A stretch of DNA of 64,000 nt from AP-15 sp963795485 (GTDB lineage Bacteria > Pseudomonadota > Alphaproteobacteria > ATCC43930 > CGMCC-115725): NCBI GenBank assembly GCA_963795485.1, contig CAWCIL010000003.1:248001-312000 (forward strand). The letters are read 5' to 3'. Shown in pieces: positions 20,767-31,378 of the stretch. A program made the translations under genes and the position numbers. Each line of letters starts with the position of its first letter. Within the stretch, counting starts at the first letter, position 1. The notes under the pieces were generated by a model that worked only from the letters and a program-made list of their open reading frames with translations, searched no databases and was not told the DNA's origin.

Positions 20767-21567
20767 TCAGCTCGGGGTGTGCGAGACCAGAAACGGCAGC
20801 GCCGCGGTGTTGAACTCGCGAGCGCGGACATGGTTGAAGAAGTGGCCGCCGCGTGGAAACAGCTTGATTTCCGCGCCCGGGATCAGCCGGGCCAGCTCCT
20901 CGGAGAAATAGGCCGGGGTGACGATGTCGTCCTCGGCGCCGACGACCAAGGCCGGAGTCTTGATCCTGGCCAATTCGCCGGTGCGGTCGAAGGCCAGCAT
21001 CGCGTCGATGCGGGCGGCGACGATTTCCGGCGGTGCGAAATTCGCCAGATGCTGAGCCTCGATGTGGCGCAATTGCTCGTTGTTGCGGGCGATCCACCAG
21101 CTCGGATACCACAGCAACGTCGCCGATTGCAGATACATGCTGGGCCCGAGCCGCTGCAGGATCTCCTTGCGCAGAGCGTAGACCCGGCGGAAATAGGCGT
21201 CGGCCTTGGTCCAGGTCGCCGACAGCACGACGCTGGCGAGCCGATTGGGATGCTCGATCGCCAATACCTGGGCGACGGCACCGCCGGTCGAATGGCCGAC
21301 GACATGAGCGCGGCGGATCTCGAGCGCGTCGAGCAGGGCCACGGCATCGACCGCCATCCGCTCGACCGTATAGCCCATCCGCGCGGGGTCGCTCTGCCCG
21401 ATGCCGCGATGGTCGAAGGTCACGACCTCGAACCGCTTGGCAAACGCCGCGACCTGGTCGGCCCAAAACGACGCAAATCCGCCGAGCCCGGTTATGAACA
21501 GGACGGGAAAGCCCATGCCTTGCCGCTCGTAGTAGAGCGAGCACTCACCAATCGAGATGCGTGGCAT
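20767..21567 (-). CDS. Alpha/beta-fold hydrolase
   Basis: A 266-residue alpha/beta hydrolase. The nucleophile elbow is GHSTGG (S93), the acid is in GAEDDIVT (D213 or D214) and the base is H242 (GGHFF). The oxyanion loop ITGLGG and FDHRGIGQSD match the RutD / 3-oxoadipate enol-lactonase / pimeloyl-ester group. The start MPRISIGE at 21567 is chosen; a longer reading adds 45 residues not typical for the family. Substrate cannot be told from context; it converges on the GTPase gene. Confidence 0.87.
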   Translation of the reverse strand: MPRISIGECSLYYERQGMGFPVLFITGLGGFASFWADQVAAFAKRFEVVTFDHRGIGQSDPARMGYTVERMAVDAVALLDALEIRRAHVVGHSTGGAVAQVLAIEHPNRLASVVLSATWTKADAYFRRVYALRKEILQRLGPSMYLQSATLLWYPSWWIARNNEQLRHIEAQHLANFAPPEIVAARIDAMLAFDRTGELARIKTPALVVGAEDDIVTPAYFSEELARLIPGAEIKLFPRGGHFFNHVRAREFNTAALPFLVSHTPS

Positions 21568-21843
21568 CGATCTCAGGTTCAGAACCGGTTCGCCGTCGGT
21601 ATCATCGGCACGGGCGGGTGTCAACGCGAAGGCCATGCGGGAAATGCAAATGTGAATGGCGTGGTGCGCTGCGGTAGGGCGAAGCTGCCCAAAAATTGCC
21701 ACACGGCAACGCTTCGATGCGCGACACCATGCGGTTGAGCATGGCTGCCGGATCTAGCGTCGCCGTTCCGACGACCGCGACAGAACCGGAAACGAGCGCC
21801 CCCGGCGGGGCACGCCATTATGATTTGATCGAGTGAGCGAGAA

Positions 21844-22305
21844 ATGAGAGAGCAGCAACCGATGACCAGCCAGGGTCGTGCCGAGCGGCCGATGTCTCAG
21901 CCGATGTCTCACCGGCGGCCCGGGCGCGAAGCCGCCCCCGCGCCGCGCCGTTCGACGAGCCGAACCCAGGACATCGACCGTCATGTCGGGGCGCGCATCC
22001 GGGAGCGCCGGATCATGCTCGGCCTGACCCAGCAGCAGCTCGCTGATTTGATCGGCGTGACGTATCAGCAGGCGCACAAATACGAGCGCGCGATCAACCG
22101 GGTCTCGGCCGGCCGCCTATTTGAGATCGCGCAGGTGCTCAGCGTGCCGGTCAGCTATTTCTTCGATGGTCTCGAGGACCAGGATCGGTCGGTCAGCCCG
22201 CGCGAGCGCATGTGCCTCGAACTCGCGCGAAACTTTGCTCAGATCCCGAACGAGCGGCACCAGGAGGCCCTGAGCCTCCTGGCGCGGGTGCTCGCCACCG
22301 ATTGA
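21844..22305 (+). CDS. XRE-family helix-turn-helix regulator
   Basis: A 153-residue DNA-binding protein. After a disordered basic N terminus (about 40 residues), a lambda-repressor-like HTH is clear: VGARIRERRIMLGLTQQQLADLIG, then TYQQAHKYERAINRVSAGRLFEIAQVL and SVPVSYFFDG. This arrangement, with AHKYE and YFF, is common in alphaproteobacterial small XRE regulators. A second one lies at 25658-26128. Targets unknown. Confidence 0.85.
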   Translation: MREQQPMTSQGRAERPMSQPMSHRRPGREAAPAPRRSTSRTQDIDRHVGARIRERRIMLGLTQQQLADLIGVTYQQAHKYERAINRVSAGRLFEIAQVLSVPVSYFFDGLEDQDRSVSPRERMCLELARNFAQIPNERHQEALSLLARVLATD

Positions 22306-22308
22306 AGT

Positions 22309-22327
22309 GTCGGGGTCAGACCCCGAC
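22309..22327. terminator. Palindrome between convergent genes
   Basis: GTCGGGGTC, one base, then its exact reverse complement GACCCCGAC, starting 4 bases after the XRE stop and ending 5 bases before the DUF1328 stop. The very short loop and lack of a T run make it an atypical terminator; it may equally be a short dispersed palindrome. Its position suits a bidirectional RNA end. Confidence 0.45.
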
Positions 22328-22331
22328 CGGG

Positions 22332-22508
22332 TCAGATCGGCGGGCGTCGCCGCCCGGCAAAGCCGGTGACCAGGGCCACGACGAAAATGACCAAAAAGAT
22401 GAAGAACAGGATCTTCGCGATGCCGGCGGCGGCGAACGCTACGCCGCCAAAGCCGAGAAATCCGGCAATGATGGCGACGATCAGAAAAACCAGAGCCCAG
22501 TAGAGCAT
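22332..22508 (-). CDS. DUF1328 small membrane protein (YtjA family)
   Basis: A 58-residue, highly hydrophobic protein with two membrane segments: MLYWALVFLIVAIIAGFLGF and ILFFIFLVIFVVALVTGF, separated by GGVAFAAAGIAK, and ending AGRRRPPI. This is the DUF1328/YtjA pattern. A strong GGAGGAGAAG ribosome site precedes the ATG. Family members are often stress-induced; function is unknown. It overlaps the end of the lipid kinase gene by 28 bases. Confidence 0.88.
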   Translation of the reverse strand: MLYWALVFLIVAIIAGFLGFGGVAFAAAGIAKILFFIFLVIFVVALVTGFAGRRRPPI

Positions 22509-23533
22509 CTTCTCCTCCGTTGCCGGCCCAACCGAGATCGAGTTGAATTGCCCCGGTGGGATGTGGCTATTGCGTCAAACAAGCTGGCTGCGGCTCGGTT
22601 CCCATCAAAAGCCGGCCGCGGACCTGGGCCGGCCGGGCTGACGAGAAGCAGCGGCGCCTCGGCGATCTCGATCGAGATCGGCAGCCGGCCGCCGATCTCG
22701 CCGTCGATCTCCACCAGAATGGGCTGGTCCGACCCGAGCCCGTCGGGGTCAGGCCCATCAGCGGCGACCGAGACCTTGCGCGCGGTCACGATCGAGACCT
22801 CCGGAAGCCGATGCAGGACGCCCAGGACCAGCGCGCCCAGCGAGCGCAGCGCGGCTAACCGCCCCGCCTGGCGAAACAGCACGACATGGAGCAGCGGATC
22901 GACCAGCCGCGCGGCGGGGGCGATTACGAACTGTCCGGCATAAAGATGCCCCTTGACGATGATCGCCGAAGCCGCCCGATGGGTGGCGCCGTCGGCCTCG
23001 ACGATGAACTCGCCCCGGCGATATCGCCGCAGGCATGAGAGGATCGCCCAGGCAAAGGCGAGCTTGCCGATCCGGCGCTTGAGGTTCTGGTTCAGCGCGA
23101 CCACCACTTCGGCGTCGAATCCGACCCCGGTCATCGCCACGAACAACCGGTTGCCGATGCGGGCGGGCCAGATCGGCAGCGGCGGATCCTCGGCGATCAC
23201 GCGCGCGAGTGCTTTCGGCGCGCGCGGCAGGCCGATCACGTTGGCCAATACGTTGCCGGTGCCGAGCGGCAGCACCGCCATCGGCCGCAACGAGCCGGCG
23301 AGCGCGTTCGCCACCTCGTTGACGGTGCCGTCGCCGCCGGCGGCGACGATCAGATCGAAAGCGGGCTCGGCCTCGCGCGCCAGACGCTCGGCGTCGGTCG
23401 GTCGGTCGGTCCGGCGGATCACCAGGCGGCAGCCCCGCCGCTCGAGCTCGGCCACGACGCGCCGCAGACGACGGGCGGAACGCCTGGTGCGACCGGCCGC
23501 GGGGTTGACGATGACGAGAATCCGCCGCGGCAC
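22481..23533 (-). CDS. Diacylglycerol/lipid kinase family protein
   Basis: A 350-residue DAGK-catalytic family protein. The nucleotide-binding motifs are VNPAAGRTRR at the N terminus, AAGGDGTVNEV and PLGTGNVLAN; the acidic GVGFDAEV motif follows. It should phosphorylate a lipid such as diacylglycerol at the membrane. I choose a GTG start at 23533 (VPRRILVIVNP), since upstream frame would run into asnB. The last ~30 residues are Arg/Ser-rich and overlap the DUF1328 gene, so the natural C terminus may be earlier. Confidence 0.85.
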   Translation of the reverse strand: MPRRILVIVNPAAGRTRRSARRLRRVVAELERRGCRLVIRRTDRPTDAERLAREAEPAFDLIVAAGGDGTVNEVANALAGSLRPMAVLPLGTGNVLANVIGLPRAPKALARVIAEDPPLPIWPARIGNRLFVAMTGVGFDAEVVVALNQNLKRRIGKLAFAWAILSCLRRYRRGEFIVEADGATHRAASAIIVKGHLYAGQFVIAPAARLVDPLLHVVLFRQAGRLAALRSLGALVLGVLHRLPEVSIVTARKVSVAADGPDPDGLGSDQPILVEIDGEIGGRLPISIEIAEAPLLLVSPAGPGPRPAFDGNRAAASLFDAIATSHRGNSTRSRLGRQRRRRCSTGLWFF

Positions 23534-23571
23534 CGGCGCGCCGATCTTGTCGGTCCACGCCGCCGCCGCGA

Positions 23572-25510
23572 TCAGGCCGCCGGGCGCAGAACCACCGTGT
23601 CGGCCGGTGCGTCGATCCACATTCGGAACCACAATTCCAGCATCAGCAGCGCCCATAAACGGTTGTGGTGATCGGCTTCTCGGCGGCAATGCTGGTCGAG
23701 CAGGCGGCGGACGTAAGCCGGCCGAAAGAGGCCGCGCTGTCGCGCGCTCCGGGCCAACAGGGTGTCATAGGCGAGTTCCTTGAGCGCGCCGCGAAACCAT
23801 TGATCGATCGGCAGGCCGAAGCCGCGCTTTGGCCGATAGAGGATCTGACGCGGCAGGTAAGGCTGCATCGCCGATTTGAACAAGGCCTTGGTCGTGCCGC
23901 CGGTCATCTTCACCGCATCCGGCAGCGTTGCCGCCCATTCCATCATCTCGTGATCGAGCAATGGCGAGCGCGCCTCGAGCCCGTGCGCCATGCCGGCAAC
24001 ATCGACCTTTACCATCAGATCGTCGGGCAGATAGGTGTCGATGTCGGCGCGGTTGGCCCCTGTAACCAAGTTCGGCGCGGCGCTGAAATGAGGTGCCATC
24101 AGGTCGAGGGCTGAGCCCGCGCCGTGCCCGCGCATGGCCTCGCCATAGCCCTCCTCCTTGTCGTTGTCGGCGAAGAACACGATCGTCGGGGCGTAGCGCG
24201 CGGCCGGCTGCGATCGCGAGGCCAACAGCGCGCTTTGGATCCGCTGCGTCTTGAAATGCCGCTGCAACCGCCGCGGGGCCAGCGCGAGGAGGCGCCCCAG
24301 TCCCTCGCGGCTCAAGCGCGGCAGCCGGTCGAGGCGGTCGAGCCAGCGCATCGCCCGGTAGCGGCCATAGCCGAGAAAGCACTCGTCGCCGCCATCGCCG
24401 GTCAGGGCCACGGTGACCCGGCGCCGCGCCAACTCGGCGACGTACCAGGTCGGGATCGCCGACGGATCGGCGAACGGCTCGCCATAGTGCCACACCAAAC
24501 GCGGCAATACCGCGACCGCGTCGGGTTCGATGATGTGCTCTTCGTGATCGGTGCCGTAGCGCTGCGCCACGATCCGGGCAAAGCGGGTCTCGTCGTAGCC
24601 CTTGGCGGCAAAGCCGATCGAGAAGGTTTTGACCCGGCCGCCGCCGGCGCGCGCCATCATCGCCACAACGGCGGAGGAAATCGACGCCGCCCGACAAGAA
24701 GGCGCCCAGCGGCACGTCGGACAAAAGGCGCAGTCGGACCGAATGTTCGAGCCTCTCCGCTAGCTCGCGCCGCAATTCCTGCGGCCGCCACCGGGCGGCG
24801 GCGCTCGGGGCGGGCAACTGCCAGTAACGCACCGGTTCGAGGGCGCCGAGACCGCTGCCGGCGCCGGGCTCGACCACCAGGTAATGGGCGGCCGGCAGCT
24901 TGCGGATGCCGGCAAAGGCGGTCTGCGGCGCCGGCACGTATTGCAGGGTCAGATAATGGTCGATGGCGCCGAGATCGGGCTCCCGCGACACTCCCGGCCA
25001 GCCCAGCAGCGCCTTGATCTCGGAGCCGAACAAGAATCCCGATCGGGCATGGGCCCAATAAAGCGGCTTTTTGCCCATTCGATCCCGCGCCAGGATCAGA
25101 CGCCGCGAGCGCCGGTCCCACAGCGCCAACGCAAACATGCCGCGCAGCCGGGAGAAGATCCGCGGACCCCAGGCGTGCCAGCCGTTGACGACGATTTCGG
25201 TGTCGCTGCGGCTGCGGAACGGATAGCCGAGGGTCTCGAGTTCCCGCCGGATCTCGGGGAAATTATAGACCTCGCCATTGTAGGTGATCCACACATTGCC
25301 GTCGGCGCTCGACATCGGCTGATGCCCGGCGGGCGACAGATCGATGATCGATAGGCGAGCATGGGCGAGACCCGCGCTGCCGTCGGTCCACACCCCCTCG
25401 TCATCGGGCCCGCGATGGCGCAGGGTCGCGATCATCCGCCACAGCCGCGCTTCGAGCTCGGCCCGCGGCGGCGCCGTCCCGATCGTCACAAACCCGGCGA
25501 TCCCGCACAT
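23572..25510 (-). CDS. asnB: Asparagine synthase (glutamine-hydrolysing), frameshifted by one base
   Basis: Two-domain amidotransferase of about 645 residues. The N-terminal class II glutaminase starts MCGIAGF with the Cys2 nucleophile, RHRGPDDEG and YNGEVYN. The synthetase domain has LSGGVD...VAMMA, TFSIGF, ALTGDGGDECFLGY and SPLLDHEMMEW. The frame breaks exactly inside the ATP-pyrophosphatase loop SGGVDSS: removing one base from the AAA run at 24678-24680 restores SGGVDSSAVVAMMA. This is the clearest single-base artefact in the window. Similar AsnB paralogues often work in exopolysaccharide or amidation pathways. Confidence 0.92.
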
Positions 25511-25657
25511 GCCATAGCCCTCGCGCAACCGGTCGGCACGTCGCCGAGAAGCTCGCCCGGGCGTCGCAGGCGAGCCGGCCGCGTACCATAACAAAGACCT
25601 CGGCGTCGATCTTGCGCCGGCCCGATCCGAGCTCGCGCCTTTGGCGACTGCGATACC

Positions 25658-26128
25658 TTAGGGCTTGTCTTCGAAGGATTCGCCGAGCGACTTGGTCATT
25701 TCGAGGAACTGGTGGCGAATCTTCGGGTCCGGAATGGCGTAATAGAGCCGGATGAACTCGATCGTTTCCGGCCGCTGCAGGTGCTCGCGCCAGCGCTGGT
25801 CTTCGGGGCTGATTTCGGCGTCGTCCGGCCGCAGGTCGCCGAAAAAATACGAGATCGGCACGCCCAGGATCTCGGCCATCGCCGACAGCCGCGACGCGCT
25901 GACCCGGTTGGCGCCGCCTTCGTATTTCTGCACCTGCTGAAAGGTCAGGCCGAGCGCGTTGGCCAAGGTTTCCTGGTTCATCCCGAGCAACAGGCGGCGC
26001 ATGCGGACGCGGTTGCCGACATGCACGTCGATCGGGTTGGGGACACCGGTGCCGCGCCCGTATTTCGGCGCGGTTTTGGTGTCGTCCGCGGATAGTGCCG
26101 AGTTCTTCAACGCGTTGGCCTCTCGCAA
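25658..26128 (-). CDS. XRE-family helix-turn-helix regulator
   Basis: A 156-residue regulator with the same layout as 21844-22305: basic disordered N terminus, then HVGNRVRMRRLLLGMNQETLANALG, LTFQQVQKYEGGANRVSASRLSAMAEIL and VPISYFFGD, and an acidic C-terminal extension with RLYYAIPDPKIRHQFLEMTKSL. The QVQKYE and SYFF motifs mark the alphaproteobacterial subgroup. It is transcribed towards asnB. Confidence 0.87.
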   Translation of the reverse strand: MREANALKNSALSADDTKTAPKYGRGTGVPNPIDVHVGNRVRMRRLLLGMNQETLANALGLTFQQVQKYEGGANRVSASRLSAMAEILGVPISYFFGDLRPDDAEISPEDQRWREHLQRPETIEFIRLYYAIPDPKIRHQFLEMTKSLGESFEDKP

Positions 26129-26328
26129 CAGCGGGCTGCCTCACCTAGCATCGGCATCCGCCGAAGCGCAAGCAGCATTCGACAAATTTTGGCGTAATAC
26201 GAGCGCAGGCAGCAGGGAAACTTAAGCCAAGGTTGAGCGGGCGGCCCCACGAGCAGCATTTGCCGCGGAGTTGGGTTGCGACCGGGTGGCTAGCTGAGCC
26301 GACGCGTCGCTGCGGAGCGAGAATCGGC

Positions 26329-26565
26329 TCAGCGGTCGGTGCGGGCGTCCTCGTCGTAGCCGCGACGGTTGCTGAGGAACATCAGCGCCATCAAGCCGAT
26401 GCCGAGCGCTAACATCGCGATGGTCCCGAAAATCATCGCCAGCCAGCCGGCAAGGCTGATCTGCGAGGCGCCGAGCGTGTTCCAAAAGCTGGCGATGACG
26501 CTCGCGACCGCGACCACCACCGTGATCGCGGCAGCGACCGCTGCCCAGGTGAACATCGAACCCAT
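26329..26565 (-). CDS. Small two-helix membrane protein
   Basis: A 78-residue protein with two hydrophobic segments: AAVAAAITVVVAVASVIASFW and LAMIFGTIAMLALGIGLMALMFL, ending in a charged tail (SNRRGYDEDARTDR). I recognise no family. The start MGSMFTW at 26565 is used because upstream residues are unlike a protein N terminus. Confidence 0.55.
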   Translation of the reverse strand: MGSMFTWAAVAAAITVVVAVASVIASFWNTLGASQISLAGWLAMIFGTIAMLALGIGLMALMFLSNRRGYDEDARTDR

Positions 26566-26611
26566 CGCCTCTGCCTCCGCGGCGTGTCGCCATTTGTGGA
26601 GCCGTCTCCCA

Positions 26612-27244
26612 TCATGTTGGGACGGCCGCGACTTTGCGCAAATCATCGATAAAGCGCTGGATTTCGCGACGCCGGGTGTCCTCGTCGGGCGCGCGAAGCA
26701 GCGCCGAGGGATGCACGGTCGCAAGCGCGTAGGGAGCCGCGGCCAGCGGGATAAATCGGCCGCGATCCCTGGTCACGCGAAAGGCCTTGCCAAACAGCGC
26801 CTGCGCCGCCGTCGCCCCCAGCGCCACGCACGATCCGCGGTCCGACGGCGCGGATCTCGGCTTCGAGCCACGGAAAGCACGCGGCGATTTCCATCGAGCC
26901 GGGCTTGCTGTGAATCCGCCGGGTCCCGCGCGGGACCCATTTGAAATGCTTGACCGCGTTGGTCACCCAAACCCGCCCGCGGTCGATCCCGGCCTCGGCC
27001 AGGCAGCGGTCGAGCAGCTTCCCGGCCGGTCCGACAAACGGGCTGCCGGCGAGGTCTTCGGCGTCGCCCGGCTGCTCGCCGACCAGCATGATCCGCGCCT
27101 CGGCTCGCCTTCGCCGAACACCGTTTGGGTGGCGTTTCGGTAGAGCGGGCAGGCGGTGCATTGGCCGCCGCCGCGCGCAGCTCGGCAAGCGTCGCCTCGG
27201 CGGGATCAGGTCGCGCGCGCTGCCGGTTTCAGGCGGAGCGGCAC
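26612..27244 (-). pseudogene. Family 4-type Fe-S uracil-DNA glycosylase, broken frames
   Basis: The pieces add up to a type 4/5 UDG: CTACPLYRNATQTVFGEGE with the first two Fe-S cysteines in one frame, IMLVGEQPGDAEDLAGSPFVGPAG (active-site GEQPG) and VTNAVKHFKW in a second, and ALGATAAQALFG plus TVHPSALLRAP (conserved HPS) in a third. At least three single-base changes are needed (near 26832, 27097 and 27167). It excises uracil from DNA. The 5' end is uncertain; I used a GTG at 27244. Multiple close indels suggest either poor sequence or decay. Confidence 0.75.
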
Positions 27245-27403
27245 GGGGCTGTCGGCGAAAACGGCATACAGGGTCAACGCCGCCGCAGCGCGTTGCACCC
27301 GCGTCGACACCGAAGTTGACCGCGCCCTCTAAAGCGGCTTAACCCGCGAGCGCGCTCATGGCAGAGTGCCCGGCCGCCGCCCTCCCGATGGCGGAGAACG
27401 AAA

Positions 27404-28702
27404 ATGCCGACCAAGAGCCAGCATCCCGAGACCCTCGTGCTCCATGCCGGGTATCGCAGCGACCCGACGACGACCGCCGTCGCCGTCCCGATCTACCAGA
27501 CCACCAGCTACCAATTTCGCGACACCAAGCACGCCGCCGATCTGTTCGGGCTGGCCGAGCTCGGAAACATCTATTCACGAATCATGAACCCGACCAACGC
27601 GGTGCTCGAAGAGCGGGTCGCCGCGCTCGAAGGCGGGGTCGCGGCACTGGCGCTGGCTTCCGGCCAGGCTGCGTCCCTTGTTCGCGGTCCAGAACATCTG
27701 CCAGGCCGGCGACAATTTCGTAAGCTCGACAGATCTTTACGGCGGGACCTGGAACCTCTTTCTCAATACGATGATGAAGACGATGGGGATGGAGGTCCGC
27801 TTTGTCGATCCGGCCGACCCGGAGAATTTCCGACGTGCGACCGACGCCCGAACCCGTTGTTATTACGCCGAAACCCTGCCCAATCCCAAGCTCGAAGTGT
27901 TTCCGATCGCGGAGGTCGCCAAGATCGGCCGCGAACTGGGCGTGCCGTTGATCGTCGACAACACCGCGGCCCCGGTGCTGTGCCGGCCGCTCGACCACGG
28001 CGCCGCCATCGTCATGCATTCGACCACCAAATACATCGGCGGCCACGGCACCTCGATCGGCGGCATCGTCGTCGATGGCGGCAATTTCGATTGGGAAAAG
28101 CACGCTGACCGGTTTCCGCTGTTGAACCAGCCGGACCCGAGCTATCACGGCGCGGTCTGGACCCAGGCGACCAAGCCGATGGGGCCGGTGGCCTACATCA
28201 TCAAGATGCGGGTGACCCTGCTGCGCGACCTCGGCGCGCCGATGAGCCCGTTCAACGCCTTTCTGTTCATTCAGGGGCTCGAGACCCTGCCGTTGCGGAT
28301 GCGCGCGCATTGCGCCAACGCGGTGACCGCCGCCAAATTCCTGTCCGAGCACCCCAAGGTCGCCCGGGTCATCCATCCGAGCCTGATGACCGGCGAGGCG
28401 CGGCGGCGCGCCGACGCCTACCTCAAGGGCGGCGGTATGGCGGGCTGCTCGGCTTCGAGCTGAAGGGCGGGCGTGACGCCGGGCGGCGCTTCATCGACGC
28501 ACTCCAGATGTTCTACCACGTCGCCAATATCGGCGATTCGCGCAGCCTGGCGATCCATCCGGCGTCGACGACCCACTCGCAGCTGTCGCCGGAAGAGCAG
28601 TTGCAGACCGGGGTCACCGACAACTACGTGCGGCTGTCGATCGGCATCGAGCACCCCGACGACATCCTCGCCGATCTCGCTCAGGCGCTCGACGCCGCCT
28701 GA
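27404..28702 (+). CDS. metY: O-acetylhomoserine (thiol)-lyase / Cys-Met PLP enzyme, frameshifted
   Basis: PLP-dependent enzyme of the Cys/Met metabolism family, about 432 residues, making homocysteine from O-acetylhomoserine. PIYQTTSYQF, YSRIMNPTNAVLEERVAALEGG, ASGQAA, VDNTAAPVLCRPLDHGA, and the Lys motif HSTTKYIGGHG are visible, and the C terminus has THSQLSPEEQ and RLSIGIEHPDD. Two breaks occur: one extra C in a CCC run near 27678 and one missing base near 28438. The ribosome site GGCGGAGAA precedes the ATG. Confidence 0.88.
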
Positions 28703-28746
28703 CCCGCGCCGGGTATCGCCGCGGCAGGCGTGAGAGCGGGGCAGGG

Positions 28747-29594
28747 GTGAGCGCCGGCGAGATCTTGCTGCCGCTGCCCTCGCCGATCGATCTCGCGCTG
28801 ACCGTCGCCAGCCACGGTTGGGCCCATCTGGCGCCGTGGCGCTGGGACGGCGCGAGCGGCGTCCTCGCCCGGCGCGAGCGGATCGATGGCCGGATCGGCA
28901 TGATCGAAGTGACCCAGCATGAGTTCGGCGCGGTCGCGATCCGCCGGGACGGTTTCGCCGAGGCGGACGACGACGCGGTCCGCAACCGGGTGCGGCGCTG
29001 GCTCTCGGTCGATTGGGAACCGGCGGAAGCGGTGGCGGCGCTCGGCGACGACGGGGCGCTGATCGCACGAGGGGGCGGCCGCCTGCTGCGCTGCTCCTCG
29101 TTCTACGAGGATTTCGTCAAGACCGTGCTGACCATCAACACCGCCTGGTCGTCGACCTGCCGGATGGCGGCGGCGCTCGTCGCCGAGCCGGGCGGCGGCG
29201 GCTTTCCGATGCCCGAAGCGGTGCTCGACTATGGCGAAGAGCGGTTGCGCCGGTGCGCCAAGCTCGGCTTTCGCGCACCGACCGTCATCTCGGCCACGCG
29301 CCGGATGCTGGAAGACGGGGCGATCGACGCCGCGGGCGAGGGCGCGGCCGGATTATCAATACCTGATCGGGCTCAGCGGCATCGGCCCCTACGCCGCCGC
29401 CCATTGCCGGGTGCTGCTCCATGATTTCAGCCGCATCCCGGTCAATTCGGTGGTGACCGCGCATCTGCGCGAGCGCCACGGCCGTCGACCCGGCAGCCTT
29501 CGTCGCGAGCCGAGCGGGTTGGGGCGCGTACCTGGCGCTCGGCTACCGGCTCGCCCGCTTGCGCGAAAAGCTCGAAGCCGCAGCCTCGCAATGA
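28747..29594 (+). pseudogene. HhH-GPD DNA glycosylase-like protein, two frame breaks
   Basis: About 282 residues when frames are joined. The N-terminal part (LTVASHGWAHLAPWRWD) and FVKTVLTINTAWSSTCRM match AlkA/endonuclease III-like glycosylases of the HhH-GPD family. The helix-hairpin-helix is LIGLSGIGPYAAAHC. The position expected for the catalytic Asp reads Asn (RIPVNSVVTAHL). Frame changes near 29345 and 29485 join the parts to AAFVASRAGWGAYLALGYRLARL and a TGA at 29592. It begins with GTG. Confidence 0.7.
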
Positions 29595-29728
29595 TCATCC
29601 GGTGTCGCCAACCGACAAACTTGCACGCCTGAGAGGTGGTTCACATTGGAGCGCGGCCTCTCGGATATAGTTTCGGGTCGCCTAACGAGGCCAGTCCTCG
29701 GTTGGGTGACGAACCAAGGAGTGTCCCG

Positions 29729-31378
29729 ATGAGGAGCCCTGCTGCCAATCGGCGCATGCTCGCCAATAGCGTGCATCATCTGCCGCCGGGTTCGGTGGCG
29801 AAACGACGGACCAACCCCAACCGCTGGCTCGAGCTGACGGTCGGCGTGCGCCGGCGAAAACTGCTGCCCGATCTGTCGGCGCTCGACGCCAAGCGTCCGG
29901 GCGAGCGCACCTACATGACCCGCGATCAGCTGCGCAACGACTACGGGTCCGACCCCGCCGCGGTCGAGGCGATCGAGAAGTTCGCTGCCGCCCACCATCT
30001 GGTGGTGACCAGGAACGAGCCAGCTTCGGCGCGGCTCGGGCTCGGCGGTACCGTCGCCGATGTCAGCGACGCCTTCGGCGTCAAGCTGTTCGATTACCAG
30101 TCATCCCAAGCTCGGCGATTTTCACGCGCGCACCGGTCCAGTGATGCTGCCGGCGGAGGTCGGCGACGCGATCACCGGCGTTTTCGGCCTCAACAATCAC
30201 CGGGTCATGCACCGGCTGCCGCGCCCGCGGCAAAAGATCGACGCGCTCAGGCTCGACAGCAAAGGCGCGGCCGTGGTTCGTCCCGACCGAGCTCGCCGGC
30301 ATCTATAATTTCCCCGATGCCGACGCCAGCAGCCAGTGCATCGGGCTGTTGGAGTTCGGCGGCGGCGTCGAGACGGCCGACGTGACCGCCTATTTCCAGA
30401 AGATCGGCGTGCCGGCGCCCACCGTCGAGATCGTCGCGGTCGACGGCGTCGGCACCGACCCCACGGCCGACCCCGAATTCGACCGGCGAGGTCATGCTCG
30501 ATGTCGACATGGCCGGCGCCCTCGCCGGCGGCGCCAAGGTCGCGGTCTATTTCTCGACCTTCGACGAAAAGGGCCTGGTCGACATCCTGAGCGCGGTGAT
30601 CAACGACTCGGCCAACGATCCCGGCGTGCTGTCGGTCAGCTGGGGCTGGGACGAGAACCAGCCGTTCAACGGCTCGAATATCTTGTGGTCGTCGGCCGCC
30701 ATCGACCATGTCAACCAGAGCCTGCTGGCGGTGGCGCAGCTCGGCATCACGGTCTGCGTCTCGACCGGCGACGACGGCTCGGAGGCGCAGGTCAAGGACG
30801 GCAACGCCCACGTCAACTTCCCGGCGACGAGCCCCTATGCGCTGGCCGTCGGCGGCACCACGCTGCACGCGCGCAAGAGCGCCAACGGGCAGACGGCGGT
30901 CACCGAAATGGTGTGGAACGACGGCCCCGGCAGCGGCACCGGCGGCGGGGTCAGCGACCTGACCCCGGTGCCGAGCTGGCAGGAGGGCAGGGTGCCGCGC
31001 TCGATCAACCCCGGCAATTTTGCCGGGCGAGCGATCCCGGACGTCGCCGCCAACGCCGACCCGGCCACCGGCTATCTGGTCATGTCCGGCGGCCAATTGG
31101 GGATCGTCGGCGGCACCAGCGCATCGGCGCCGCTATGGGCGAGCCTGATCACCCGGATCAACGCGTTGAACGGAGCGCGCGCCGGTAATTTCAATGCACT
31201 GCTCTACGGCACGATCGGGCCGGCAGGGGTGCTGCGCGACATCACCAGCGGCAACAACGACACCGACGGGCTGCTCGAAGGTCGGTTTCAGGCCGGGCCT
31301 GGCTGGGACGCCTGCACCGGCTGGGGCGTGCCGGACGGCGCCAAGCTGTTGGCCGCGCTAAAGTCGCCGGCGAGCTGA
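29729..31378 (+). CDS. Pro-kumamolisin / sedolisin family S53 serine peptidase, frameshifted
   Basis: Acid-active serine-carboxyl peptidase of about 550 residues. The propeptide domain (ELTVGVRRR, YMTRDQLRNDYG, HHLVVTRNEPASARLGLGGTVADVSDAFG) is followed by the catalytic domain. The Glu/Asp pair is in TGEVMLDVDMA (near 30490), the oxyanion Asp region in SVSWGWDE, and Ser in GGTSASAPLW (near 31115). The C-terminal calcium-site pattern is DITSGNNDT. Three single-base breaks (near 30105, 30278, 30487) interrupt the propeptide and early catalytic part. No signal peptide is seen before the propeptide. Ribosome site AAGGAGTG. Confidence 0.85.

Noticed and set aside
27300..27403. Possible SAM riboswitch before metY
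   Set aside because: The stretch has a short GC-rich hairpin only; the conserved bases of SAM-II or SAM-V are not present.
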